64,000 nucleotides of DNA, from positions 86,745,696 through 86,809,695 of the forward strand of contig OY282606.1 in NCBI GenBank assembly GCA_958298945.1, in the 5' to 3' direction. Both the position numbers and the translations under genes were made by a program. Shown here piece by piece: positions 23,253 through 34,640 of this stretch. Every line of letters begins with the position of its first letter. Position 1 is the stretch's first letter. This DNA comes from Atherix ibis (Eukaryota > Arthropoda > Insecta > Diptera > Athericidae). Under the pieces are notes generated by a model, which did not search any database, was not told where the DNA came from, and worked only from the letters and a program-made list of their open reading frames with translations.

Positions 23253-23339
23253 TCCGGTTTTTCAATAGCAACTTGACACTTTTGAGTATTTTCATATTGA
23301 AAATACTCAAAAGTTTCAAGTTGCTATTGGAAAACCCGA
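23253..23339. mobile_element. 87-bp palindromic MITE, copy 2
   Basis: Same length and sequence as 9783-9869 apart from a few substitutions, flanked by TA (23,251-23,252 and 23,340-23,341). It sits in the intron between two exons of the minus-strand gene, so it is tolerated near coding sequence. Confidence 0.8.
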
Positions 23340-23396
23340 TACAATGAATAGAATAAAACCTACAATAACTAGGTAATAAATAATATCTTAGCTCAC

Positions 23397-23485
23397 CTTT
23401 CATCTGGTGGCGATCCTAAGGAAGTGCGGGTCGGAACGCTGAGCCGCTCCATTCCCGCGTAACTTGGAGGCTGTACTGATAGCAT
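23397..23485 (-). CDS. Internal (or first coding) exon of the same gene
   Basis: Bounded by TTGATTACAG before ATGCTATCAG and GATGAAAG followed by GTGAGC. The 89 bases encode MLSVQPPSYAGMERLSVPTR then TSLGSPPDE plus two bases of an Arg codon. The exon begins with ATG in phase 0, so it could be internal to a longer protein (joined to 32,354-32,473) or contain the start of a shorter isoform. Ser/Thr-Pro richness fits a phosphorylatable tail; this is an inference. Confidence 0.6.
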
Positions 23486-24518
23486 CTGTAATCAAAAATA
23501 AAAAAACGATACTAATATTATTTATGATCAAATTAATAATTATTTAAATTTATTATTACAATTTTATGTTAATTATTCTTACAACCTAATTATACGAATA
23601 GGGGGGGGGGATATTTAAAAAAGGGCATCGAAAAAGATGAGCTGAAAAATGATATTGCCTACCAGTCGGTCAAATATGATAGTTATTCAAGGTCAAATAT
23701 AGTTATTTCTATGGAAATCGATGTAGTGTATCAAAAGTTATTCAAGTTCAAAAATGGAACACCAAAACACCACGAACTTTTTCGACTAACCAATATTTAA
23801 AATTTTCTGACAATTATTTATTTGGGACGATATTGTTCTAATAATTTATCCACTTAACTCTTAAAAGAAATATCAAAAATTCCATTCTAAATAAAATTAT
23901 TACTATTTTTTTTCTAAATTGCAAAAAATTATTACACATTTCAAAATTTAACATTTTTAAAGTTTCTTCATTATAAAAGTTTTAGATATTTGCAGTTTTT
24001 TTTTCTTTTGGTATAAAAATGTTTCTAAATAGAAATAGATATTATTTCTACCACAAAATAATAAGAATAAATCATTTCAAGCATATTCACATCTCATCAT
24101 TACAAATCTTTTACAGCATAAACATTTCAATGGCATAGAGGAAATATGATAGTGGAATAATGTTATCACCTTTCAGTTAGACAGTAAAATATATTCAGCC
24201 CTTGCTTATAGAATACTTGTTAATATCATATTATATGGTAACAGATTTTTACTTATTTGCTACTGTTTAACTAAGTATATCCGGTCAAAGGCAAGGTGAC
24301 TGACTATTAGAGTAAACTGAAACTTTTAGGCAGGATGTTTAGACTCGGTTCATATTTCTTTTCTTCTTATTTTTCCTCACAAATCAACAAGTATACGGAA
24401 ATTTTCATAATTTTTCCTTGAAATAAAATTCTATTATTTGACTCTTAGAGTTTTCAAGTCTAAATTATCAACAAAAAAATATTGAGCTAACAACTTTGTC
24501 TAAAATAGTAGCAGTATA
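23486..24518. other. Intronic AT-rich stretch
   Basis: No exon-like frame with credible splice sites was found on either strand. A G10 run occurs at about 23,602. Confidence 0.5.
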
Positions 24519-25798
24519 CGAGGGTCATTCAACAAATACTTAGTCTCACCGCCCGATGGAACTGCTGTCATAAAAGAAATTTACCATCGTGCAGTACATT
24601 CTACTGTCAAAGTTTTAGTCGATTCCCTTCATTAGTTTTGTTTTGAGAGCCTTTGAAAGCGAGCGTGTCGGCCGGTTGCACAAAAATGGAAAAAGAACAA
24701 TATCGTTCGGTGATTAGATTCTTGTTTTTGGAAGGGAAAACGCGCAGCGAAATCAAAGATCGCTTGGATGCTGTGTATGGTGACTCTTCTCCTTCGATGG
24801 CGACCGTCAAGAATTGGTTCAACGAGTTTGTTCGTGGCCGCACGTCGGTTTTTGATGAGCCACGCCCAGGTGCCCCGAAAACGGCTGCTACGGAGGAAAA
24901 CGTTAAAAAAGTCCACGATCTCGTGTTGGCAGACCGTCGATTGAAGGTTCACGAGATAGCTGAGACTGTGGGCATCGCAGTAGGAACGGTGCATCATATT
25001 CTACACGAAGAACTGGGCATGAGAAAGCTGTCGGCGCGATGGGTGCCGCGTTTGCTCACACCGGAAAACAAACGCAACCGTGGGACCACATCGGCGACGT
25101 GTTTGGCGCTGTTTCAGCGCAATCCAGCGGAGTTCTTGCGTCGTTTCGTGACCGTCGACGAAACATGGATTCACTGGTACACACCAGAGACCAAGGAACA
25201 GTCGAAACAATGGACTTCACCCGGCGAACTTGCTCCGAAGAAGGCGAAGACTGTCGATCGGCCGGAAAGGTGATGGCCACCGTTTTCTGGGATTCACAAG
25301 GTGTGATCCACATCGATTACCTCGAGAAGGGTAAAACAATCACGGGGCGCTACTATGCTGACTTATTGGGCCGATTTGACGTCGAATTGAAGAAAAAGCG
25401 GCCCCGCTTTGCGAAGAAAAAAGTGCTGTTCCAACACGACAACGCGCCGGCTCACACCTCCGCCGTCGCCATGGGTAAATTGGTCGAATTTCGCTACGAA
25501 TTTCTGCCCCATCCAGCGTACTCTCCAGATTTGGCCCCCTGTGACTACTTTTTGTTTCCAAACCTGCAAAAATCACTCGCCGGGAATAGATTTGGGTCGA
25601 ATGAGGAGGTCATCGTCGCCACGGAGGCCTATTTTGCTTCCCTCGAGAAAATGTATTTTTTGGACGGGTTAAAAAAGTTAGAGCATCGCTGGGCCAAGTG
25701 TATCGAGCTTGAAGGAGATTATGTGGAAAAATAAATTGCCACCTTTCCAAAATTTTCGTTTTTCTTTTGTAGGCTAAGTACTTGTTGAATGACCCTCA
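24519..25798 (+). mobile_element. Near-intact irritans-like mariner element
   Basis: A full-length 1,280-bp element. Terminal inverted repeats CGAGGGTCATTCAACAAATA (left) and the mirror of TGAGGGTCATTCAACAAGTA (right) are flanked by TA duplications. Its transposase gene (24,686-25,734) is described separately. It is much less decayed than the other mariners and lies in the long intron of the minus-strand gene, suggesting recent insertion. Confidence 0.9.
24686..25734 (+). pseudogene. Mariner transposase with a single frameshift
   Basis: Cut-and-paste transposase that would bind the element ends and move it. The frame starts at MEKEQYRSVIRFLFLEGK; an upstream in-frame ATG at 24,653 exists but the mariner start is the second. 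The N-terminal helix-turn-helix region covers about residues 1-115, with GRTSVFDEPRPGAPKT in the linker and LGMRKLSARWVPRLL. The catalytic domain keeps all three acidic residues: TVDETWIHWYT, FQHDNAPAHTSAV and YSPDLAPCDYFLF. Length is about 349 codons, usual for mariner. The only fault seen is the loss of one base near 25,251, between AKTV and RSAGKVMATVFWD, which sends the frame to a stop at 25,271. It groups by eye with the irritans subfamily (YLEKGKTI, LEGDYVE). Confidence 0.85.
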
Positions 25799-26480
25799 TA
25801 CTCAGAGTAACAAAATTTTTAAGAATTTTTTTCTGTTTTTTTTCTAAAAAATAAAATTAAAAACTTGAAGAATTTATTATGGTGGACACAAAATGTCACT
25901 TTAATATAGGCTGACAAATATTAGTTACAGATATAAAAATGCTTATTGAAAATATAATTTCATTTACATCCTAAAGTGTATACATAGATAGGGTTGATCC
26001 TTTTTTAATATATATTATATAAAACATTAACAGATGGTGTTGAATAATTGCTTTTTTTATATTTAAATTGAATCGGCATTGGCATTAATATTTTTAACAA
26101 AATTATGCCTGATTACATCTAACATATTGTCATTAAGATAAAAAAAAGAAAAACTTACTTTGCAAAAATGGTTTCATATCGACAAAATATGTTTCCTTTA
26201 CTATGAATTCTCCCCAACAACACATAACATTTTTTTATGCATACATATATATAAGAATATATTTACAATTATTTTAATTATTCAACACCCTTTTTTAAAT
26301 CCTCTCATATAGCATATCAAATATAGTCTGGGGTTAAAATAGTCTATATGCTTTTATGAATCTCTTCTTAACTTTCGGGGTTAATGTTCTCTAAGCTGTT
26401 ATAAAGTCCTTTTTAACTTTAATTCTTTATCATTTTACCTATTTTTATATGCACATACACATAAATACGAGTACATATAA
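25799..26480. other. Unassigned intronic stretch
   Basis: AT-rich; one splice-donor-like site on the minus strand at about 26,155 has no acceptable partner exon. Confidence 0.5.
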
Positions 26481-26486
26481 ACGTAT

Positions 26487-27000
26487 TTGTGTATAAATCT
26501 TGGCTACCGAATTGAGGGTAGCTTGAATATTCTGCACGGTTTTATACAAGGATATGTGTATGGTAGCCGGAAGGACATTTATCGAAATCCTGGCGGACAA
26601 ACGGTAGAGACAGAAGAATCGAGGCGGAGGTATAATGCCGTTAGGATGCTGTTTTCCATGGTAGATGGAGTCACCATGGTAGATGGATTCACCGGGTTTT
26701 TTAGTGACGTCATGATGAGGTTGGCTACTTAGTACCTATCCTTTTTTGTTGAGACGATATGGATATTTTCGGGCTCACCAATACCGCTCTGAATTGGACA
26801 ATAGCCAAATGTGCCCTTGTTGTGATGACGTGGCCCAGAGTGCCGAACACGTGTTCTTTTACTGCACCCGATTCCAAGCGGAGATTTGGCAGCTGTAGAA
26901 ATAAATATGCAGATCTAAAATATTTTGGCCCTGATAGTGTACTCGCAGACATTTTGGGAGGATTTTTTCGCGACAACAGTCTTAAACAGACTCCGTTTTG
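26487..27000 (+). mobile_element. C-terminal fragment of a non-LTR retrotransposon
   Basis: From about 26,752 one frame reads RRYGYFRAHQYRSELDNSQM then CPCCDDVAQSAEHVFFYCTR and FQAEIWQL before a stop at about 26,898. The CxxC...H...C arrangement after a YFRAH block is the usual C-terminal zinc-knuckle-like end of R1/I-type polymerases. Sequence on each side has a similar base composition but no further motif. The fragment lacks the catalytic domain. Confidence 0.6.
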
Positions 27001-29080
27001 ATGTGCTGGAACAAAGTTTACGTTACTAGTAATCCAAAAGAGTGGTGATTTCGCCCTATTCATGCCCAACATCGGTTCTGCGGGAAGATATAGACATGTG
27101 ACCAACTAAGGTGGGTGGTCTTAGTGGCTCAAAGTCGGATAGTTTATAATTCGGTAATGTCCACCATAAACTAATCAAAACACAAATTCTATACAGCATA
27201 TGATAAGAGAAAAAATCTTTGCTTCCAAAATGTCACGCAAAAAAATTCTTGTGCACATAATTAAGAAAGAATTTTTTATAGTACCACATTAAAAGGTCCT
27301 GTAATGATTGCTATCAATTGAGAAAAAAAAATCTTTTTATCTTAACAAAAAATAGTATTCCTTTTTTCTTTTTCTTTTTGAATAAAATCAATCATTTTAA
27401 AATCAATAAAAATTTTAAAACTGCTTTTAATAACAGATAATTTATTAAGAGCTTTTGGAAAAAAAAATTCTCACATAAAAATAGTATTTTTAACAATGAA
27501 CAGAAAAAGTTAAATTTTATCTAAAAGTTTTTTTAAAATAATTAATAATGAAGAATTTTTTTGTTGTGTGTTTATTCACTTTTTATAGATTCGACTATAT
27601 TAAATATAATTGAATAATTTTAAGAAATTTTTATGCAATATTTCATTAAAAAAAAGCAAAATAATTTATTAAAAAAAAAAACCACATAAAAATTTATTTC
27701 TTTCGAATTGAATGTAAACATTTCGGAAATATTTTTTTATATTGAACTGATTATGAAAACTTACGTAATAGTGCACGTGTATTTTTGTTCGCAAAAGTTT
27801 ATATCACTTGCACTAGAAAAAGCTTTTTGGTGACTACGTCTATTAAAGTTCCGAAAGGAACATGCACGCGATACTAACCGAAGAATATACGCGATACACC
27901 GTCACGCTAATATTAGTATCCCCTCTTTCAATACTTTTAAGGGGTAAGGGGTGGAAAACTTTTCTAAGGGGTTGACATATTGATATGAATTTCTATATTC
28001 CTTTTACCCTTATGCAATACTAGCTAGCTAGTATCTGGATATTGTTCAATTGTTATGAAACTTTTTCTCTGCGTCCCTATTTCTCTTTTTATGTCTCTCT
28101 TCAATAATTCATATTTCTACCACCTATACAGCCTTCCAATTGTTCTATGCAACCTTTCTTTTTCAGCAAATCGTTTGCGTCACTATATCGATTATTTCAC
28201 TTTGGATGCTTGTATTAAGGGTAAAGTTTTTATAAGTGCAATAGAGCTCTCTCTCTCTCTTACCAACCATTCAAATTGTACTCTAGTCATCCCTTCTATT
28301 CGATTGTATTTTGTATACATGTGCATACAAATATTTAAAATGGTATTTAGCGAGTCGACGCAATATGTTCACATTTGTTAGAAGGATACATATGGACTTG
28401 AATGTATAAACATATAAACGCATATAAGATATTTAATAAAACAGTTCATGTATTAAAATTGATAAATAACATTTGAGCAAAAACAAAACAAAATTATAAT
28501 CATTTTTGATAATAATACTAATAAATAGTGACAACACAATAAAAGGAAGAAATCCTTTGAAATTTTTTTGTAAAGCTACCAATTTGTCTTGAGACATTTT
28601 CACCGCAATACGATATTCTTCTTACAAGGATAAGGATAGAAGGCAGCCAGCAATGTAAATTGTGTTTTGGCACGTGGACAATAAAATTACAATTTTTTCT
28701 AGGTCAGTTGTCAGTATTTTATTAGTATTTTTTTTTTTGGATTGGAAACATCAATTTTATTATAATGAGGTATTATCCAATTTGTTCTTTGGAAAAGATA
28801 ATTCTTAAAAACAGACTTAAAATTGTGATTTCTATAAAATTTTATATTTATTTATATTGTTTGAATTTTGCCATTCGATAAAAAAATATTTTTATACTTT
28901 AGCTTTTTTTAAAAAAAAAAGCTAAAGAGCGACGATCTTGAATGCCAATTGAATTACCAAATCTGTAAATTAAGCATCTTGAGAATTTTTCGAGCCGTAC
29001 AACAAAAAATTTTCCTGTTTGGTGGTTTATAGTGGAGTATCTTTAAAACCACATACGGTACAGATTAAAAATTTCGAGGT
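27001..29080. other. Unassigned stretch within the long intron
   Basis: No gene is supported. A short A/T palindrome built on CTTTAGC and GCTAAAG occurs at about 28,898-28,926, and a (CT)n run at about 28,248. Confidence 0.5.
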
Positions 29081-29168
29081 CAGTTATCATATGATCAGAG
29101 CGCCCGTTTTCCTTTTCAAAGAAATACGGGCCCAGCTATCATATGATCATAGCGCCCGTTTTCCTTCA
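29081..29168. repeat. Imperfect tandem duplication of a ~35-bp sequence
   Basis: CAG(T/C)TATCATATGATCA followed by AGCGCCCGTTTTCCTT occurs at 29,081-29,115 and again at 29,133-29,168. The core ATCATATGAT is itself palindromic. Confidence 0.75.
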
Positions 29169-29219
29169 TAGCGCCAATAACACCCCGTTAATCAAAATGC
29201 ACAACAAATAGTCATTTTA

Positions 29220-29290
29220 CGCCGATACAATGGCTCTACCACAAAAACTTGTGGGTTTATTTATTGACGTATCCACCAAAAGATAAATGA
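29220..29290 (-). mobile_element. Short DD41D-type transposase fragment
   Basis: Read on the minus strand it gives EAHLSFGGYVNK and then a GTAGAGCCATTGTATCGGC end similar to the units at 8.3-10 kb. It is only about 70 bases long. Confidence 0.45.
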
Positions 29291-29341
29291 GCCTCTTCTA
29301 TAAGGTAGAATAAACACCTTACAATTTTTACAGATTTACTA

Positions 29342-30482
29342 TTAGGTTATTCGGAAAGTAATTTCGTTTATTCCCAACCGAGGACTTAATTGTATTATTT
29401 CACAACCAACTTCACATTGAAGCCGCATAATCATATGTATTTTGACAGCTGATATAGCAAGACTTACTTTAGATTGATTCTGCACAGTAGTTTTTGGTTG
29501 ATACCCTTTTAAATATGGAAAGTGAAAAAACAGCATTTTCGGCATATTTTACTTTTTTACTATAGAAGAGACAAAAAAGCTGTTCAAGAAAGAAAACAAT
29601 TATCCGATGTGTATGGATAAGATGTGTTAAATGAGCGGCAGTGCCAAAACTGTTTTGCAAAATTTTGATCTCGAAGATGCACCACGTTCTGGAAGGCCAG
29701 TTGAATCTGATGAAGACACAATAAAGGCATTAATTGATGTAAACTGGCGAATAACAACTCGTGAGATCGCTGAGAGATTAAATTTATCGAATTCGACCGT
29801 TCATGATTATTTGAAACGGTTAGGTTTTACCTCAAAGCTCGACATATGGGTTTCTCATCTTCCTACGGAAAAAAATTTGTGCCGTCGCATTGACGTTTGT
29901 GATTTGCTTCTCAAACGCCAAGCAAATGATCCATTTTTGAAGCGTATCATCACTGTGGACGAGAAATGGGTTACCTACAACAATGTTAAGTGCAAAAGAT
30001 CCTGGAGTAAAAAAGATGAACCGGCTCAAAGCACTTCAAAAGCCGATATTCACCAAAAAAAAGGTTATGTTTGGTGGGATTTCAAAGGATTCGTTTATTT
30101 TGAGCTTCTACCAAGCAATACCATGATCAATTCTGAAGTGCACTATCATCTGTTGGACAAATTTTAAAGAAAAAAGGCCAGAATTGGTAAATAGGAAAAG
30201 TATAGTGTTCCAACAGGATAATGCGAAACCACATACAAGTTTCACCACTCGGCAAAAGCTTTTAGAGCTTGGATGGGATATACTGTCACAGCACCTTCCG
30301 ATTATCATTTGTTCCTAGCACCTTCCGATTATCATTTGTGGAATCATGTGCCAGAAAGATGGCAAAAGATATTGGATCAGACTGTACAATATTTAATTGA
30401 ATATTATATTAATTCGCTAAAAGAAAATCGTCTTTCATTTTTATTAATAAAAAAAACCAAATTACTTTCCGGACCACTCAAT
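29342..30482 (+). mobile_element. mariner (mellifera-type), degenerate
   Basis: Ends TTAGGTTATTCGGAAAGTAA and the mirror of TTGAGTGGTCCGGAAAGTAA are flanked by TA. The main frame (29,631-30,167) has DAPRSGRPVESDEDTIKALI, TTREIAERLNLSNSTVHDYL, RIITVDEKWVTYNN with the first catalytic Asp, then KGYVWWDFKGFVYFELLPSN. A frameshift and stop follow; the second Asp block (QQDNAKPHTS) is present downstream, but the third-Asp region is scrambled by a small duplication of CACCTTCCGATTATCATTTG. It is not active. Confidence 0.8.
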
Positions 30483-30996
30483 ATAATGTTCAATGGTTGA
30501 GCATATGTAAGATGGCAAAACTTAAACTTAACAAATAATGCCTATGATGACATATTTGTTTGACAGCTGTCAAATGACAACTGTTAAATGGCTGCCCGAA
30601 CCACAAATTGGTTATGAGAAGATAAAAAGATAATAATGTCATTCGTTTTTGAAATAAATTGAGATAATGCTAATAAAACAAACTTTAATAAAAAAAATTA
30701 ATATTTCCATCGAAATTATTTGGCATAAGAAATTGCACTTAATTTAAAATGTCATTAAACACAACAGTTACTAACTGCAATAGAATAAATACTATTTTTT
30801 TTTTGCATCCACTGTTCTCACATAATTTACTTTATACAAATTCGTAACACTACAAGTGCATAAATATAGTCATAGTAGTCAACAACAAAAAATTTTACAA
30901 ACAATCTGACTTTTAAGAACAATTTTTTAAAAGTTTTTTTTTTTTTTTTGTGGAGCTGTGAATATCTACAATAAAAAAAAGATATAATAAATAAAT
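30483..30996. other. Region upstream of the CAP gene
   Basis: AT-rich, with no clear TATA box or initiator that stands out from the background. CAP gene promoter elements presumably lie here. Confidence 0.4.
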
Positions 30997-32189
30997 ATGA
31001 AAGTGACTTTAGGTTTCATTTTAATAATTTCAATTATGATAAGCGATGTACTAATGCTCACAAAGGAGCATAATCGATCAATTTTATTGGTTGGGTCTAT
31101 TAAAAACTATTGTGATATGACGTGTGGTGGACAAAAACATACCCTTTGCGGTCCGGTATGTATATTCAAAACAAGACTACACATAATTATGTAAGATAGT
31201 TTTTAATGATTTATAGATTGAAGAAATTCCTATCGAATGTGGTCAGCGTTTCCATGAGTACGAAATTACTAAAGATTTTAAACGGCAGATATTGAATGGT
31301 CACAATGGAATTAGAAACCGTGTCGCTTCGCTAATGCAAGCGTCTAATATGAATCAATTGGTAAATTCTATTTTATTCTTAATATAATTTCTTAACTAAC
31401 CAAAAAAAAAAAAAACTCTAACATACTCGTAATTTTAAGGAATGGGATGACGAGTTAAGCAATATGGCTTCAATATGGATAAGAAATTGTCATCAGTACG
31501 GAACTGATCCATGCGCTAAATTACCTCGAAAATTTGGTAAAAACCTTTTTTTTCTACTATAAGATACAATTTAATTAATTTTGTTTATTTTTTTGTTTGT
31601 TAATTTCATGTTAGATGAAAGTTCTTCATACACGTTAGTTAACCAAAATACTGCCTATATGGTCAGTAGATTTTTACCACCACACTTCCTGCCGATGGTG
31701 CTTCGAATATGGTATTACGAACGTAATACTATGAAACCGCCAATGTTGAATGAGGATGAGGAGGGAAGCTTCGATGTGGAAAATAATTTCACACAATTGA
31801 TATGGGCTACAGCCCATCGTATTGGATGCGCAATGGCAAGGTTTTACTTAAGATTATAATCAATTTGAAGAATATTTTATAAATTCATCAATTTTTTATA
31901 TGTAAATTTTAGATTTCGTGGTGGTTACCAATTGGTTTGTAATTATCATCCGTACGGATATCCTATTAAAGCAGCTTTCAAAGAAGGTAGCCCATGTACA
32001 GAGTGTCCTAACAATTTGCCATTATGTGGGAAATTTTTCGAAGGACTATGCACAGCAGGTTTTGCTTTATTATATTTTTGAACTCTTTCAATTTTACCAA
32101 ATTTCTTCTTCTTTTTTTTAGATCATGGATATAGGAACCATTATAATAAAATTATTTTAATAGTTCTTATTATTATTAATTTGTTATAA
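30997..32189 (+). CDS. CAP-superfamily (antigen 5-like) secreted or anchored protein, six exons
   Basis: Exons 30,997-31,155, 31,217-31,360, 31,440-31,536, 31,615-31,840, 31,913-32,058 and 32,122-32,189 join in phase with GT-AG introns of 53-83 bases, giving 279 residues. Residues 1-20 are a signal peptide (MKVTLGFILIISIMISDVLM). YCDMTCGGQKHTLCG is the Cys-rich start of insect antigen 5-related proteins; HNGIRNRVA is the first CAP block with its His. The usual HFTQ is NFTQ here (FTQLIWATAHRIGC), so one of the two conserved His residues is Asn. LVCNYHPYGY is the CAP2 block, and several Cys follow near the end. Unusually the last residues (KIILIVLIIINLL) are hydrophobic, suggesting a membrane or lipid anchor. 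Family members are extracellular; the function of this one is unknown. It lies in an intron of the opposite-strand gene. Confidence 0.85.
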
Positions 32190-32229
32190 TCATTAAAAAA
32201 AACTATTTAAAAAAGAAATTATCTAATAA

Positions 32230-32276
32230 GATAATAAATGTTAAGAAGAAATAAGTTCCTTTGGAAAATTAAATAA
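32230..32276 (+). terminator. Candidate polyadenylation signals of the CAP gene
   Basis: AATAAA-type hexamers occur in GATAATAAATG and TTAAATAAACAA within about 90 bases after the stop codon. Either could serve; AT richness limits the inference. Confidence 0.4.
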
Positions 32277-32353
32277 ACAATTTTAAGTTGAGAGAATTTC
32301 TTTTAATAAATTGAAAAAAAATTTTTTTTAAATTATTTAAAAAAACTACTTAC

Positions 32354-32473
32354 GGGTGATAATAATCCGTGTCCGTCTTTAAGAAATACTAATCGTTTCT
32401 TTCGGAATAGTATAATAACGATATAGAGGCATACAATATATAATGTGCTATTCCCACGATATTCACTATCAAA
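32354..32473 (-). CDS. Exon encoding a transmembrane segment
   Basis: A minus-strand exon shorter than usual search limits: acceptor CTAATCTTTACAG precedes TTTGATAGTG and donor CACCC is followed by GTAAGTAG. The 120 bases are open in phase 0 and encode FDSEYRGNSTLYIVCLYIVI then ILFRKKRLVFLKDGHGLLSP. TLYIVCLYIVIILF is a membrane span followed by a basic RKKR stop-transfer patch, so the C-terminal side should be cytoplasmic. Its phase fits the exon at 23,397-23,485 (GLLSP then MLSVQPP). Upstream exons coding the outside part were not found in this window. I cannot name the gene. Confidence 0.6.
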
Positions 32474-32479
32474 CTGTAA

Positions 32480-32886
32480 AGATTAGACAGAAATTTACAA
32501 TCATTTTGTGTCAAATATCATCAAATATATTATTAGATAGGTACTATATATGTTTAAATCTTTAATTCACTGATTAATAGTTGAAAAAAGATTCTATTCA
32601 ATGTTGATTTAAAAAAAAAATGACGATAATAGAACTACTTGAAATGAAATTAACTGAAAATTTATTTTTTCAGGCATACAATATCTGAACGATAATAGGT
32701 TAGAAAATTCTTAATTGTGGTGGAGGGGGGATGGGGGTTTGAAAAAGGGAGAAAGTAGTGTGAAATTGTTCTGTGGTCCAGATCTTATATCTTCAACTTC
32801 ACGGTCTATCTGATTTGTGTCCTTAGAGATACCTAAGCCTATTGGCCATACTCTCTACTCTACCATAGGGTCACGTCGGACATATA
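32480..32886. other. Unassigned stretch
   Basis: No gene supported; a G-rich run GGAGGGGGGATGGGGG occurs at about 32,725. Confidence 0.4.
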
Positions 32887-34069
32887 CGAGGTCTGATGAA
32901 AAAGTATCGCGAATTTGGAATTTTGACAGCTGCTTTGCTTGTACGTGTTTTGGCTCGTCTTCAATTTTTGCCCATTCAAAAAATGGATCAAAGAATCTGT
33001 ATTAAATTTTGTGTGAATTTCGTCTGTTGTTGACTGTGGTATATGATAAAGCTACCTTGGATCGAAGCAACGTTTGTCGGTGGTACAAAATGTTCTCAGA
33101 GGGCCGAGAAAATGGGAACGACGAAAAGCGTGCCGGACGCCCGAGCACGTCAACAACAGACGAAAACATTGATGAAGTGAAGAAAATAGTATTGGCCAAT
33201 CATCGAATCACCATTAGAGAATTCGCTGAGGACTTAAACATATCGATTGGCTCGTGCCATTCGATTTTTACCAATGATTTGGGCGTGAGACGGGTCGCCG
33301 TGAAATTCGTACCAAAATTGCTCAATTTTGACCAAAAACAGCATCGCACTAACATTGCTAAGGAGCTGTTGGACTCTGTCCGTGACGACACAAATTTGCT
33401 CCAGAGGGTCATAACTGGTAACGAATCATGGGTTTATGGTTATGACATGGAAACCAAAGCTCAATCATCCCAATAGAAGCTCCCAAGACCGAAAAAAGCG
33501 CGCCAAGTTCGGTCGAATGTGAAGGTTTTGTTTACAGTTTTCTTCGATTGCAGGGGCGTTGTGCATCATGAGTTCTTACCACAAGGTAGAACGGTCAATC
33601 AGGAATATTACCTGCAAGTTATGTGCTAGTTGCGTGAAGCAATCCGCCAGAAACGACCGGAATTAGGGAATAACAAAAATTAGCTTTTGCACCATGATGA
33701 CGCCCCTGCTCACGCATGGTTGCTTGTGCGCGAATTTTTGCCCAAAAACAACACACTAATAATGCTGCAACCACCGTATTCCCCAGAACTGGCCGCCTGT
33801 GACTTTTCCTTGATCCCGAAACTAAAGAGCCCCAGGAAAGGACGACACTACGCTACGATTGAGGAGATAAAGACGGCATCGAAGGAGGAGCTGAACAAGA
33901 TAACAAAAAAAGATTTTTCGAAGTGCTTCGAGGATTGGAAAAAACGTTGGCACAAGTGTATAATATCTGGTTGGGATTACTTTGAAGGGGATAAAGTAGA
34001 TATTCATGAATAAATAAATAATTTTTGAAAAAAAACACAAAATCCGATATACTTTTTGAACAGACCTCG
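32887..34069 (+). mobile_element. mariner element, full-length but inactive
   Basis: Ends CGAGGTCTGATGAAAAAG and the mirror of CGAGGTCTGTTCAAAAAG are flanked by TA. The first frame (33,009-33,476) contains NVCRWYKMFSEGRENGNDEK, AGRPSTSTTDENIDEVKKIV and a helix-turn-helix (REFAEDLNISIGSCHSIF). The first catalytic block reads ITGNESWVYGYD: Asp has become Asn. A stop at 33,474 and a frameshift follow; the second frame keeps HHDDAPAHAWLLV and PYSPELAACDFSLI, the latter with Glu where Asp is usual in the PDL motif. These changes make the protein inactive. Confidence 0.8.
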
Positions 34070-34640
34070 TATATACTCGGAATTATTTTTTTTTCTGAAA
34101 TGTTTGCGACAGGATGGATAAAAATAAGAAAATCGATGGAAATTGTTGGGAAGCATACGACACTTCCCAATGCCCATACCTCAGGTTGCAACCCGAGCTG
34201 GTCGTCATCGTTTAATACAACAATCACCTTAAAGCCTACGCTAATAGTCAGGGCCCATTCTGAAAAATGGGGGCCTCTGACCCCAAATTCGCATTTTTAA
34301 ACAGATTTAAAAAAATCATCGCATTCAAAAGCACTGTTAGGATTTCATGTCCCATGCACTACGTTTTTCATAGAGGGTCAATACGAATGACCCTCTATGG
34401 GGTATATACTATTGCTCCTTGTTAGACACTGGCCATTATATTGGGATGATAAGCTGGTATATGCCTAAGATCCCGCCACCGGGGAGGATCCGGATATAAT
34501 AGTCATAGGTAAAAGAAAAAATCTTTGGTTCACATTATGATTATTTGTTTGCTTTTATGTAAGACCTCTGGGACAATAGCCCGAGGCCATTTTGTGGTGC
34601 CGCTATCATGAGACTATTTGGTGACTTTGTTATGTAATTA
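34070..34640. other. Unassigned stretch with a 12-bp hairpin
   Basis: At 34,369-34,399 CATAGAGGGTCA faces its mirror across seven bases. The arms resemble the outer tip of the irritans-like mariner end (GAGGGTCATTC). No gene is seen. Confidence 0.4.

Noticed and set aside
26140..26200. Extra exon of the minus-strand gene ending at a GTAAGT donor
   Set aside because: The only possible acceptors give a stop codon in the required phase or lack a pyrimidine tract.
28055..28381. 108-codon plus-strand frame
   Set aside because: Composition and content look random; no motif, signal or homology recognised.
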